Below are positions 17,668 to 27,404 of a stretch of DNA of 64,000 nucleotides, one piece after another (within the stretch, counting starts at the first letter, position 1; each line of letters begins with the position of its first letter). Source of the stretch: Halomonas sp. HAL1. GTDB taxonomy: Bacteria > Pseudomonadota > Gammaproteobacteria > Pseudomonadales > Halomonadaceae. The notes under the pieces are model-generated. The model did not search any database. It had not been told where the DNA came from and saw nothing but the letters and a program-made list of their open reading frames with translations. The position numbers were made by a program, and so were the translations under genes. The stretch is taken from contig NZ_CP130610.1 of the NCBI RefSeq assembly GCF_030544485.1, forward strand, positions 1,178,001 to 1,242,000. Reading direction: 5' to 3'.

Positions 17668-19235
17668 TCAAGCAGGTTAGCAGTGATGGGCCAGCCGTGG
17701 CCATGGGGAGCAACGCCAAGCTCGCCAACGTCTAAACAGGTGTTGGCGAAGTAAACGTGTTCAAGGTTAACCAGCCACGCCCAGCTGCTATCGCCGCGTA
17801 CGCCATAGCCAGTGCTGCCATCCCACTGGGCAGCGCGCCAGTACTGGTTAGCTGTTTCGACACTCTCCGAGGCCTGGGCGGCATCTAAATGTGTATCCAC
17901 TTCAGCGTTGGCGTAGAAGCCGCTGTTATAAAAACCGTTACCGGCATGCTGACTGTGGAAAAGGTAGTAGACCTCCTGGGGGCTGTGACTGCCAAAGCCG
18001 AACATGATGGCGTCCTGATGAAGCGCTTCACGCTGGATTTCATCCCAGTGGCGGCCTGTTGGCTGCATCTCGATGCCCAATGGGCGAACCATCTCGGCAC
18101 TCACTTCCGCAAGCAGTTGTCGGGTGGTATCGCTTGAGGGGTAGGTAAGCCGAAAACGAGCGGGTAGACCATCTTTATAGCGCAGGCCATCGTCGCCTCG
18201 CTGCCAGCCTGCTGCGTCGAGAAGCTCCTCAGCGCGGGTCATATCTGGTGCTTCAATGCGCTCTTCTTCACTGCTCCAAGAGAGCCCATCGGCAGGACCG
18301 TAGGCGGGGCGGCCGTAGCCATGCAGCGCTACCTCTACTAATGTCTGCCTGTCCACGGCGAGGTTAATCGCCTGACGAATCGCAAGATCCGCGGTCACGT
18401 CATTGCCAATCGGTGCGCCGGAAGCGGCGTGTTCGCCATTTGCAGGCTGCATGGGGAAAAGAATGCCGCGATTATCGACGCTCTCCATGGTGACCCGTTG
18501 CATATGCCCAGGCACATTGGCTGCCAACACCGGTGGAATGGATGCGATATCGACCTGGCCTGCATGGGCCGCACTGAGCGTGGCGTCTTCATTGGTAAAC
18601 AGAAATATCAGGCGATCAAAGGCGGGGGCGGGGCCGTAAAAATAGGGATTGCGTTCAACTATCAGCTGTTCGCCTTCCTGCCACTCCACCAGTTGATAGG
18701 GTCCAGAGCCCAAGGGATGTCGGCCGTATTGCTCGCTATAGCCATTATCCCGCTTGGCGTGGGGCACAATGCCCAGCGTCATCAGTTGGTCTATAAAGGT
18801 AATTCGCGGGGTGTGAAGGCGAAGGGTAACGGTCTGATCATCGACGGCATTGGCCTCTTCGAGCGCGCTTAAGTCTGCCCGCCCACCTGCCTCTGCCGCG
18901 GTATTAAAGGTGTAGGCCACGTCTTCGGCGGTCAACGAGGTACCGTCGGCAAAGCGGGCGTCTTCACGTAGCGTTAGCGTCCAGGTGAGGCGATCTTCAG
19001 AGAGCGACCACTCGGTGGCTAATTCTGGCTGGGGTGAAAGGTCTCTGCCTCGTGAAAACAGCGTCGACTGAAACAGTGGATTGCCGTACTGCCCCCAACC
19101 CAAAAGTGGATCGAAGCCCTGTTCGGGTTCGCCACCAATGGCCAGAATTAACTGCTCTTTTGCCTCGGCGGTGCTGATGGCAGCTAAACAACTTAGCGCA
19201 ATACCCAGTAAGATAGGCCGAGTTGGTGGAGCCAT
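17646..19235 (-). CDS. nikA: Nickel ABC transporter periplasmic binding protein (NikA-type)
   Basis: 529 residues, SBP family 5 (peptide/nickel). An N-terminal signal peptide is likely cleaved after STAEA near residue 25. Family marks are GFDPLLGWGQYGNPLFQSTLF, the TSLTAEDVAYTFN block and HPLGSGPYQLVEW. AAAGGAT lies six bases before the ATG. E. coli NikA is 524 residues. Family 5 proteins bind peptides, opines or metal chelates, so sequence alone would be ambiguous. The perfect NikR operator just upstream, the nikBCDE order and the divergent nikR make nickel, probably as a chelate, the best call. Confidence 0.87.
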   Translation of the reverse strand: MAPPTRPILLGIALSCLAAISTAEAKEQLILAIGGEPEQGFDPLLGWGQYGNPLFQSTLFSRGRDLSPQPELATEWSLSEDRLTWTLTLREDARFADGTSLTAEDVAYTFNTAAEAGGRADLSALEEANAVDDQTVTLRLHTPRITFIDQLMTLGIVPHAKRDNGYSEQYGRHPLGSGPYQLVEWQEGEQLIVERNPYFYGPAPAFDRLIFLFTNEDATLSAAHAGQVDIASIPPVLAANVPGHMQRVTMESVDNRGILFPMQPANGEHAASGAPIGNDVTADLAIRQAINLAVDRQTLVEVALHGYGRPAYGPADGLSWSSEEERIEAPDMTRAEELLDAAGWQRGDDGLRYKDGLPARFRLTYPSSDTTRQLLAEVSAEMVRPLGIEMQPTGRHWDEIQREALHQDAIMFGFGSHSPQEVYYLFHSQHAGNGFYNSGFYANAEVDTHLDAAQASESVETANQYWRAAQWDGSTGYGVRGDSSWAWLVNLEHVYFANTCLDVGELGVAPHGHGWPITANLLEWRWTCD

Positions 19236-19258
19236 CGCTTTATCCTTTACGCTATTTA

Positions 19259-19286
19259 GTATGATGTTTTTACAATAACATCATAC
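19259..19286. promoter_or_regulatory. NikR operator between nikA and nikR
   Basis: GTATGA, then exactly 16 bases, then TCATAC: the known E. coli NikR consensus. The inverted repeat extends to 11 perfect base pairs per arm (19258-19268 and 19277-19287). It lies 23 bases upstream of the nikA start and about 50 upstream of nikR. Nickel-loaded NikR bound here should repress nikABCDE and possibly its own gene. Confidence 0.95.
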
Positions 19287-19336
19287 TAACGGTGGCGGCA
19301 GCACATGGAAAGCAGGTCTTATAAGAGGAGGCGTGA

Positions 19337-19738
19337 ATGCAGCGTGTAACGGTAACGCTTGATGAGGAACTGGTGGCAGAGGTAGATGCGTTGATGCAAG
19401 AGCGCGGCTACCAAAATCGCTCAGAAGCGATTCGTGATTTAACCCGCAGTGGCTTAAAGCAGGTGAGAGAAGAGGCTGCACCGGATTCGCCCTGCATGGG
19501 CGCGCTGGTGTATGTCTACGATCATGCCGCTCGTGAGCTGTCCAAGCGCTTGACTCGCCATTCCCATGATCATCATGACCTCACGCTTTCGACCCTTCAC
19601 GTGCATATCAATCATGACAGTTGCCTGGAGGTGGCGTTGCTCAAAGGGCAGGGGCGTGCGCTCAAACAGTTTGCCGCCGAAGTTACCTCGTCGCGAAGCG
19701 TGCGATACGGGCAGCTAGTACTGATACCCGATGAATAA
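19337..19738 (+). CDS. nikR: Nickel-responsive regulator NikR
   Basis: 133 residues. Residues 1-45 form the ribbon-helix-helix DNA-binding domain (VTVTLDEELVAEVDALMQE, then NRSEAIRDL). The ACT-like metal domain follows, with the high-affinity nickel ligands in LHVHINHDSCLEV (His-X-His and Cys) and an upstream His-rich stretch HSHDHHDLTLS. AGGAGG lies five bases before the ATG. It is divergent from nikA and the operator sits between them. The C-terminal Met/Glu tail is short. Length and ligand pattern match E. coli NikR (133 residues). Confidence 0.96.
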   Translation: MQRVTVTLDEELVAEVDALMQERGYQNRSEAIRDLTRSGLKQVREEAAPDSPCMGALVYVYDHAARELSKRLTRHSHDHHDLTLSTLHVHINHDSCLEVALLKGQGRALKQFAAEVTSSRSVRYGQLVLIPDE

Positions 19739-19756
19739 GCAAATTTTTCGTTAGCC

Positions 19757-19785
19757 ACAAAAAAGGTGACCCGCAGGTCACCTTT
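19757..19785 (-). terminator. Terminator of the SlyD-type gene
   Basis: Perfect 10-bp stem AAAGGTGACC/GGTCACCTTT with a 4-base loop. Read on the minus strand it is followed by a T-run, so it ends the slyD-type gene; it also lies just past the nikR stop and could act on both. Confidence 0.88.
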
Positions 19786-19806
19786 CTGGTCGGTAGCGCG
19801 AGCGTC

Positions 19807-20289
19807 TTAGTGCTCAACGCCGCCTTCGCCGTGCACGTGGCCGTGCTCAACTTCTTCACTACTCGCTTCACGTACTTCAGCGATCTCAACGTCAAAGTTG
19901 AGTTGCTGGCCTGCCAGCGGGTGGTTGCCATCAACAACGACCGTATCGCCTTCAACTTTCTTAACAGTAACCATCAGCGGGCCACCTTGAGTCTGGGCTT
20001 GGAATTGCATGCCCGGCTCAATGCTTTCTACGCCCTGGAACGCATCACGCGGTACTTCTTGCATTAGCTGCTCTTGCAGCTCGCCATAACCTTCTTCAGG
20101 AGAAACGCTAACGTTCAGCTTTTCGCCAGCAGCACGGCCTTCCAGCTCTTTCTCAAGGCCCGGAATAATGTTACCGGCGCCATGGAGGTAGGTAAGCGGC
20201 TCACGGCCTTCAGAACTGTCTAGCACTTCACCTGCATCGTTAGTCAGAGTGTAGTGAAACGCGACAACCGAGTTTTGCGCAATTTGCAT
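19807..20289 (-). CDS. FKBP-type peptidyl-prolyl isomerase, SlyD-like
   Basis: 160 residues from the ATG at 20289 (GAAAGG seven bases upstream). Residues 1-70 and 125-145 form the FKBP domain (VVAFHYTLTNDAGEVLDSS, then PLTYLHGAGNIIPGLEKEL), with the inserted IF chaperone domain between. Its C-terminus carries a short His-rich tail (HGHVHGEGGVEH), like but much shorter than the nickel-binding tail of E. coli SlyD. SlyD supplies nickel to hydrogenase maturation in E. coli. Being next to nikR suggests a nickel link here too, but that is inference. Confidence 0.88.
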   Translation of the reverse strand: MQIAQNSVVAFHYTLTNDAGEVLDSSEGREPLTYLHGAGNIIPGLEKELEGRAAGEKLNVSVSPEEGYGELQEQLMQEVPRDAFQGVESIEPGMQFQAQTQGGPLMVTVKKVEGDTVVVDGNHPLAGQQLNFDVEIAEVREASSEEVEHGHVHGEGGVEH

Positions 20290-20464
20290 GGAATAACCTT
20301 TCGGTGAGTGCATGTTCCAATATGGTAACGCGTGTAGGCTGACTTGTCAGGGGGTCGGAGCGCTTTTTCCTACCCACCACTTTCGACGGTATTGCGCGTC
20401 AGGGTGACCAGGGATACCCTACGGCCATCACTTTTTTCTTTGCCCTATCATTTTGGAGCATGCA

Positions 20465-20746
20465 ATGACGATCTTGATTATTTGGCTTGTCGCCTTTTGC
20501 CTGATTGCTTATTTTGTCAATGAACGCTGGAACAAGGGCGTTAGCCAAGGGTTAGATAAGATGTTGCCCAGTGTGCTGAAGAGCCATGGCAACAATCGCT
20601 ACTTATGGGTGATTTCGCTGGCAGTACTGGGTGCCACTACTCTGATCCAGCCCGTAGAGATGCTGTTGGTGGTCATTCTGCTAGCTCTTATTGGCTGGGC
20701 CATCATGGCACTGGCTAATTGGGCAAGTAACAAGACCCATCATTAA
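20465..20746 (+). CDS. Small membrane protein of unknown function
   Basis: 93 residues from the ATG at 20465 (GGAG six bases upstream). Three hydrophobic stretches: residues 2-18, 44-60 (YLWVISLAVLGATTLI) and 62-83 (VEMLLVVILLALIGWAIMAL), with a polar linker NERWNKGVSQGLDKMLP. I do not recognise the family. A strong bidirectional terminator separates it from slyB. Confidence 0.65.
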   Translation: MTILIIWLVAFCLIAYFVNERWNKGVSQGLDKMLPSVLKSHGNNRYLWVISLAVLGATTLIQPVEMLLVVILLALIGWAIMALANWASNKTHH

Positions 20747-20774
20747 GTTAGCCGCCATAAAAGTCAGTTGCTAT

Positions 20775-20816
20775 AAAAAAGCCCGGCCACCTTATTAGGT
20801 GGCCGGGCTTTTTTGA
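20775..20816. terminator. Bidirectional terminator
   Basis: Long stem AAAAAAGCCCGGCCACC with GGTGGCCGGGCTTTTTT around TTATTA. It has an A-run before and a T-run after, so it can serve the small membrane gene (plus) and slyB (minus). Confidence 0.93.
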
Positions 20817-20847
20817 TAACAAAATACTATTGACCAACAGCAATCAA

Positions 20848-21318
20848 TTAATAAGGTGCAACACTCATGCTAGCGCCGCTACCAATTAAGCGTACCCGCT
20901 GACCCGCTTGGAACTGGCGATCTGCACGTTGTACAACGATAACGTCGGTACCGTCGTCACGACGAATTTCCATTTCCAGTGCGTCAACGCGGTTAGTCGC
21001 GTCTTCAGCCGCCGTACCCGCGACGGCACCACCGAGTGCGCCTGCTACGGTTGCCAACTGACGGCCTGAACCACCACCCACTTGGTTACCCAGAAGGCCG
21101 CCGATAATAGCGCCACCGCCGCTGCCTAAAAGGCCTCCAGCGCGGCTATCGGCTTGGATCTGTACCGGACGAATCGCCACGATAGTGCCGTAAGTAACAC
21201 TTTGGCCGGTTTTTGCTTGGTTGCCGCTATAGACATCACCTGAGTATCCCGAGGTGTTGGCACATCCAGCCAACGTGAGAATACTTAAAGCTACAGCCGG
21301 TAGAAGAAGACGTTTCAT
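20848..21318 (-). CDS. slyB: Outer-membrane lipoprotein SlyB (glycine-zipper 2TM)
   Basis: 156 residues from the ATG at 21318. Signal peptide with lipobox LAGC, Cys near residue 18. The region SYGTIVAIRPVQIQ-like, the Gly zipper GGAIIGGLLGNQVGGGSGR and the C-terminal MEIRRDDGTDVIVVQ agree closely with E. coli SlyB (155 residues). SlyB is a PhoP-regulated envelope lipoprotein in enterobacteria; regulation here is unknown. Confidence 0.93.
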   Translation of the reverse strand: MKRLLLPAVALSILTLAGCANTSGYSGDVYSGNQAKTGQSVTYGTIVAIRPVQIQADSRAGGLLGSGGGAIIGGLLGNQVGGGSGRQLATVAGALGGAVAGTAAEDATNRVDALEMEIRRDDGTDVIVVQRADRQFQAGQRVRLIGSGASMSVAPY

Positions 21319-21558
21319 TAAAACCTCCAAAGTATCTATTGAATTAACTGTCGCCCACACAGCCGTCGTTAAAAGGCAAAGTGAGGAACGATTTTAGTTA
21401 TAGAACGGTGTTCGCTAAAGATAGCTGATGTGAACCGTTTTGACCAGCAATCGATGGAAAAGGTCAAAGCTGACAAAAAAGTAGTCAAGGGACATCATAA
21501 CGGAGAGTGTAACAGCGTATTAAGAAAACAGTGTGCAAATACCCAGCGCGAACCAAAA

Positions 21559-21580
21559 CAGGAGGCCGTTAGGCCTCCTG
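21559..21580 (-). terminator. Terminator of aceA
   Basis: Stem CAGGAGGCC/GGCCTCCTG with a 4-base loop, followed on the minus strand by TTTTGG. It lies 31 bases past the aceA stop. The rest of 21319-21611 holds no supported gene. Confidence 0.75.
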
Positions 21581-21611
21581 TGCAAGGATCAGAAAGTAAC
21601 GTGGGTGATTA

Positions 21612-23210
21612 CTACCCAAATTGATTCATGGTGTTGTCTTTGCCACCTGCCTTGAGCGCGGCATCACCGTGGAAGAACTCTTTATGATCATCACCGATAT
21701 TGGAGCCTGCCATATCCTGGTGGCGAACCGTAGCGATACCCTGACGAATTTCCTGGCGCTGGACGCCTTTCACGTAAGCCAACATGCCTTCATCGCCGAA
21801 GTAGCCTTTCGCCAAGTTGTCAGTGGAGAGAGCGGCCGTGTGGTAAGTCGGCAGCGTAATCAGGTGATGGAAGATGCCTGCTTCGCGAGACGAGTCGCGC
21901 TGGAAGTTGCGTGTCCACTCATCGGCCAACTGACCAAGTTCGGTCTCGTCGTACTCAGCGCTCATCAGCTTGTCACGCTGGTAAGCTGACACATCTTTGC
22001 CCTCTTCCTGCCACGCATCGAACACCTGCTGACGGAAGTTCAGTGTCCAGTTGAACGACGGCGAGTTGTTGTAGACCAGTTTGGCATCCGGCACCACATC
22101 GCGAATCCGGTTAACCATGCTGGCGATCTGGCCCACGTGGGGTTTTTCGGTTTCGATCCACAGCAGGTCGGCGCCGTTTTGCAGGCTGGTGATGCAGTCA
22201 AGAATAACGCGGTCTTCGCCAGTGCCTGCCTTGAACTGGTAAAGGCCAGAGGCGAGGCGCTTGGGCTTAACCAGCTTACCGTTCTGCTTGATGACAACGT
22301 CGCCGTTATTAATGTCGGCGGCGTTTTCGATCACATCACCGTCGAGGAAGCTGTTGTACTGATCGCCCAGGTCGCCTGGCTCATTGGTGACAGCAATTTT
22401 TTGCGTCAAGCCTGCGCCGAGTGAGTCGGTACGTGCCACGATCACGCCGTCTTCAATACCGAGTTCGAGGAAGGCGTAACGCACGGCGTTAATTTTAGCC
22501 AGGAAGTCTTCGTGGGGCACGGTGACTTTACCGTCCTGGTGACCGCACTGCTTCTCATCGGAGACCTGATTTTCCAGCTGGATGCAGCAGGCGCCCGCTT
22601 GAATAAACTTTTTGGCGAGCAGGTAGGTGGCTTCTGCGTTACCAAAGCCAGCGTCGATATCGGCGATGATCGGGACGATATGGGTTTCATAGTTGTCGAT
22701 TTTACCGACCAGTTCCTGCTCTTTTGATTTGTCGCCAGCCTCTTTGGCTTCATCCAGGGCACGGAACAGGTGGTTAAGCTCCCACGCATCAGCTTGTTTC
22801 AGGAAGGTATAGAGTTCTTCGATGAGATTCGCGACAGAGGTTTTTTCGTGCATTGACTGGTCGGGCAGCGGGCCGAACTCGGAGCGCAGCGCGGCCACCA
22901 TCCAGCCGGAAAGGTAGAGGTAGCTACGCTTGGTGGTGCCAAAGTGCTTTTTGATCGAGATCAACTTCTGCTGACCAATAAAGCCGTGCCAGCAGCCCAG
23001 CGACTGGGTGTACTGTGAGGTATCAGCATCATAGGCGGCCATATCCTCGCGCATGATTTTGGCGTTGTAGCGCGCAATATCCAGGCCGGTGTGAAAGCGG
23101 TTTTGAGCACGCATACGGGCGGCGTACTCCGGTTTGATGGCTTCCCATTTGCCGCCTTGCGCTTCGCGTAACTGGGCCATTGCTTTGATATCGTCGAGCA
23201 GTCCTGTCAT
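21612..23210 (-). CDS. aceA: Isocitrate lyase
   Basis: 532 residues from the ATG at 23210 (AGAGGAT six bases upstream). It splits isocitrate to glyoxylate and succinate, the first step of the glyoxylate bypass used on acetate and fatty acids. It has the long form found in Pseudomonas/Acinetobacter, with the active-site loop as KQCGH instead of KKCGH, SDEKQCGHQDGKV near residues 218-230. Other conserved blocks are IPIIADIDAGFGN and VIVARTDSLGA. It is monocistronic. No malate synthase or AceK lies in the window; isocitrate dehydrogenase, which competes for the same substrate, is about 7 kb away. Confidence 0.96.
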   Translation of the reverse strand: MTGLLDDIKAMAQLREAQGGKWEAIKPEYAARMRAQNRFHTGLDIARYNAKIMREDMAAYDADTSQYTQSLGCWHGFIGQQKLISIKKHFGTTKRSYLYLSGWMVAALRSEFGPLPDQSMHEKTSVANLIEELYTFLKQADAWELNHLFRALDEAKEAGDKSKEQELVGKIDNYETHIVPIIADIDAGFGNAEATYLLAKKFIQAGACCIQLENQVSDEKQCGHQDGKVTVPHEDFLAKINAVRYAFLELGIEDGVIVARTDSLGAGLTQKIAVTNEPGDLGDQYNSFLDGDVIENAADINNGDVVIKQNGKLVKPKRLASGLYQFKAGTGEDRVILDCITSLQNGADLLWIETEKPHVGQIASMVNRIRDVVPDAKLVYNNSPSFNWTLNFRQQVFDAWQEEGKDVSAYQRDKLMSAEYDETELGQLADEWTRNFQRDSSREAGIFHHLITLPTYHTAALSTDNLAKGYFGDEGMLAYVKGVQRQEIRQGIATVRHQDMAGSNIGDDHKEFFHGDAALKAGGKDNTMNQFG

Positions 23211-23554
23211 GAGCTTATCCTCTTCGGGCTGGATAGTGTTTCGCAAATCAGCTTTTGCTTATGCTGCACCTGCGAAATTGTATTTAGCATTATTGAATTT
23301 CTTGATTGTGTCTCTAGGCCAATCGTCTCTCATGCAAACGTCTTGAAAGCTGGAAGCAGTAACGCTAGAGACCTCAGCTACAGCGTTGAGCGGGGTGATG
23401 GATTGACCAAATCGGCTTAACGCTGCAATGCAATAACTATCCACGAGGATGGCGCCTTCAACAATTGACACTTGGGGGCAGAGGTCGTTGTAACCCGACG
23501 ACAGGGAGGTAGAGGAAGGGAGGGTTTGTGTAGTGGTTTTTCGTCAAACAGGCA
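23211..23554. other. Upstream region of aceA (no gene)
   Basis: 344 bases between the GNAT terminator and the aceA start, AT-richer near aceA. It should hold the aceA promoter. I see no convincing -35/-10 pair, operator palindrome or ORF of family quality. Confidence 0.5.
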
Positions 23555-23580
23555 TAAAAAAGCACTGCCGAGGCAGTGCT
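23555..23580 (-). terminator. Terminator of the roxA-GNAT genes
   Basis: Stem AGCACTGCC/GGCAGTGCT around a 2-3 base loop; read on the minus strand it runs into TTTTTTATG. It closes the unit ending in the GNAT gene. Confidence 0.88.
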
Positions 23581-23602
23581 AGAGATTAATCAAGAGGGCT
23601 TA

Positions 23603-24028
23603 TTAATCGAGCGAAAGTGTCATTTCTCGATGTGGAATGCCCGCATCCAAGAATTCATCGCCATGAGCGACGAAGCCCAGCCGCTCATAAAACGCCAGCG
23701 CATGCACCTGAGCGCTCAGGGCCACCTGGGGGTGGCCCGCATGACGTGCCGCCTCAATCGCAGCCTGCATCAGCAGTACGCCAATACCGGTGCCGCGGGC
23801 ATTAGCGACTACCGCGACACGGCCAATGTGCGCATCGGGAAGCAGGCGTGCGGTGCCCACTGGCTGGCCGTCAAGCATAGCGAGAAAGTGCTGGCACGCG
23901 GGATCCAGTCCATCCCACTCCTCTTCCTGTGGCACGTTCTGCTCATCGATAAACACCTTGCGGCGGATCTCGCTAGCCGCCGAGCCAAGTGTCTCCCAGT
24001 CACCAGTGCTAATGTGAGTAATGGCCAT
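23603..24028 (-). CDS. GNAT family N-acetyltransferase
   Basis: 141 residues, a single GNAT domain. The acetyl-CoA-binding loop is seen as VVANARGTGIGVLLMQ (R-x-x-G-x-G type, residues 73-88) and the C-terminal helix as HALAFYERLGFV. The N-terminal ASEIRRKVFIDEQNVPQEEEWDG is typical of the YjcF/ElaA-like group, whose substrates are unknown. Its ATG overlaps the roxA stop (TAATG), so translation is probably coupled. Confidence 0.85.
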   Translation of the reverse strand: MAITHISTGDWETLGSAASEIRRKVFIDEQNVPQEEEWDGLDPACQHFLAMLDGQPVGTARLLPDAHIGRVAVVANARGTGIGVLLMQAAIEAARHAGHPQVALSAQVHALAFYERLGFVAHGDEFLDAGIPHREMTLSLD

Positions 24029-25218
24029 TAATACTCCTCGTCGTCCTCACTCTCATCGCTCATAAAGCCCAAGCTGCCGGTGTTGACCAACTGGGTAATA
24101 AGCGCGGCGGCACCGTCAAGCTCAAGGTCTTCAGCGTAAAGGGGCGTGGTGTCGGCTAGGCGTTTGGCTAATTCAGTTGAACAGGCGTGGCCGTCACCAT
24201 CCACAAATAGCGTGGTACCGCTGGTATCGCGGCGCCAGGCAAAGCGTGAGCCAGGCATATGGTAGAGCGGTTCACCCTCTTGTAGTTGAGCAACAAGCGC
24301 TGCTTCGGTTAGCGGTGTTTCAAGCGGCACTACTTGATCAACATATTTTGGCTGGGTCATCACTCGACCAAACCACTGGGCAACTTGGGTCGGGTTATCC
24401 AACGTCGACATAATTAGTTGACGCATGCGCTCAACGGCGGCGTCGTCCAGCTCACCGGCCTGCTCGGCAGGCGCCATGCCCGCATCACTATAACGCTGTG
24501 ATGCAGGAAGCTGTTCGCCCAAATAATCGGCATAGGAGGTAATCGCCTCATCGGCGGAGGGCGCGCGAAAGCCAATCGAGATCGTCATACAATCATCGCT
24601 TTGGCTCACACCGTGATGTGCCCAGCCGGGGGGTAGATAGAGCATGTCGCCGGGATCAAGCACCCAGTCGGAATCCGGCTCTACGGTGAATTCTTTCAGG
24701 ATGCGGAGATCGATACCTTGGATGATCGGCGCATCTTCCGTGAGCTTGCCGCCCAACTGCCAGCGACGATGGCCGCTGGCTTGGAGTAAAAAGACATCGT
24801 ATTGATCGATATGCGCGCCCACGTTGCCGCCAGGAGGCGCGTAGCTGATCATGACGTCATCGAGCCGCCAGCGTGGCAGGAAGTCAAACTCGTCCATTAG
24901 CGCGGCGACCGCAGGCACGTAATGGTCAACGGCCTGCACGAGAAGACTCCAGTTGTTCTCTGGCAGTCGTTCAAAGGTGGCTTCATCAAAGGGGCCGTGG
25001 GAGACCTGCCAAGGCCCATCGGGGCCTTCTTCTTCGACCAGGCGCGCCTCTACGCCAGGCTCGCAGGCGAGTCCCGCCAGCTCATCAGCTTCAATCGGGC
25101 TAATGAAGTCGGGCATTGCGCCACGAATCAGCAGCGGCTTTTGCTGCCAATAATTGGCCAGAAAGTCTGCGGCGGTAAGATCGCCCAGCAGTGTTAGCGG
25201 CTTATCGTGATGGTTCAT
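24028..25218 (-). CDS. roxA: Ribosomal protein uL16 arginine hydroxylase (JmjC cupin, YcfD/RoxA)
   Basis: 396 residues from the ATG at 25218 (CAGGAC five bases upstream); an in-frame ATG at 25257 is less supported and falls in a repeat. It is an Fe(II)/2-oxoglutarate oxygenase: the metal triad is HID in VGAHIDQYDVFLLQ and a distal His in WAHHGVSQSDDCM. The C-terminal winged-helix part holds ALITQLVNTGSLGF. E. coli YcfD (373 residues) hydroxylates Arg81 of uL16. In E. coli it is also near purB, separated by phoPQ, which is missing here. Confidence 0.93.
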   Translation of the reverse strand: MNHHDKPLTLLGDLTAADFLANYWQQKPLLIRGAMPDFISPIEADELAGLACEPGVEARLVEEEGPDGPWQVSHGPFDEATFERLPENNWSLLVQAVDHYVPAVAALMDEFDFLPRWRLDDVMISYAPPGGNVGAHIDQYDVFLLQASGHRRWQLGGKLTEDAPIIQGIDLRILKEFTVEPDSDWVLDPGDMLYLPPGWAHHGVSQSDDCMTISIGFRAPSADEAITSYADYLGEQLPASQRYSDAGMAPAEQAGELDDAAVERMRQLIMSTLDNPTQVAQWFGRVMTQPKYVDQVVPLETPLTEAALVAQLQEGEPLYHMPGSRFAWRRDTSGTTLFVDGDGHACSTELAKRLADTTPLYAEDLELDGAAALITQLVNTGSLGFMSDESEDDEEY

Positions 25219-25233
25219 GGCGTGTCCTGGTGT

Positions 25234-26740
<1,507 letters not shown>

Positions 26741-26762
26741 GTCGGTCAAATAGATCGGCGGA

Positions 26763-27404
26763 CTAGTTGAGGCTGTCCAGTGCACGGCGTAGCGCTTTGC
26801 GCTGAAACACGAGCTTCCAGCGCCGACCGCCTTGCTGGTGCCACAGTAGTCCAAAGCGAATGCCAGCCATTAAGCAGGCGCGAACGCGTTCAGGCATCAT
26901 GCGACTTTGCAGCAGGGATGGGTCGCCTTGCACCACAATGCGGGTTTTAAAGGTGGAGATCGTCTCTTGGTACGCCTCCCCTAGGCTGGCGACCACGTTT
27001 TCATGGGTGGGGCCGAAGTGCTCGGCCTGACCCTGGATACGGGTAAGCTTTTGGCCCAGGGAATCCATCATGCCGGTATTGGTGCGCAGCTTATTCATCA
27101 GCATGAGCAGTGAAAAACCGTAACGCAGTACCACCGGGTTCGCCTGCTTGCGACCTACCAGAGCTTCCAGCGTGTCCAGGCCGCGGCGCAAGTTGTTGGG
27201 GTGGCCGCCATAGATGGCTTCGAAGCTTGCCGGATTGGTATCCACGGTGGCTTCAATCAACGTTTCCCAGGCGCGCGGGTCTACCTGACCGGTGCGGGCG
27301 AGTTCGTCCACCAGACTGGCGGCTTGAAACACACCGGCCAGCGCCAGCGCTTGGCGAGCTGCCGGGGAATCAGGCGCGCGATGAATCGGCGTAGTGGGGT
27401 TCAT
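26763..27404 (-). CDS. hflD: High-frequency lysogenization protein HflD homologue
   Basis: 213 residues, the same length as the E. coli protein. The start at 27404 overlaps the mnmA stop as ATGA. All-helical; the N-terminal [21 protein letters not shown] and C-terminal [19 protein letters not shown] are family marks. In E. coli HflD is a peripheral membrane protein that binds lambda CII; its normal cell role is unknown. Conserved placement between mnmA and purB supports the call. Confidence 0.94.
   Translation of the reverse strand: MNPTTPIHRAPDSPAARQALALAGVFQAASLVDELARTGQVDPRAWETLIEATVDTNPASFEAIYGGHPNNLRRGLDTLEALVGRKQANPVVLRYGFSLLMLMNKLRTNTGMMDSLGQKLTRIQGQAEHFGPTHENVVASLGEAYQETISTFKTRIVVQGDPSLLQSRMMPERVRACLMAGIRFGLLWHQQGGRRWKLVFQRKALRRALDSLN

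Noticed and set aside
21430..21624. 64-codon plus-strand frame downstream of slyB
   Set aside because: It runs through the aceA terminator and into the end of aceA; composition is not protein-like.
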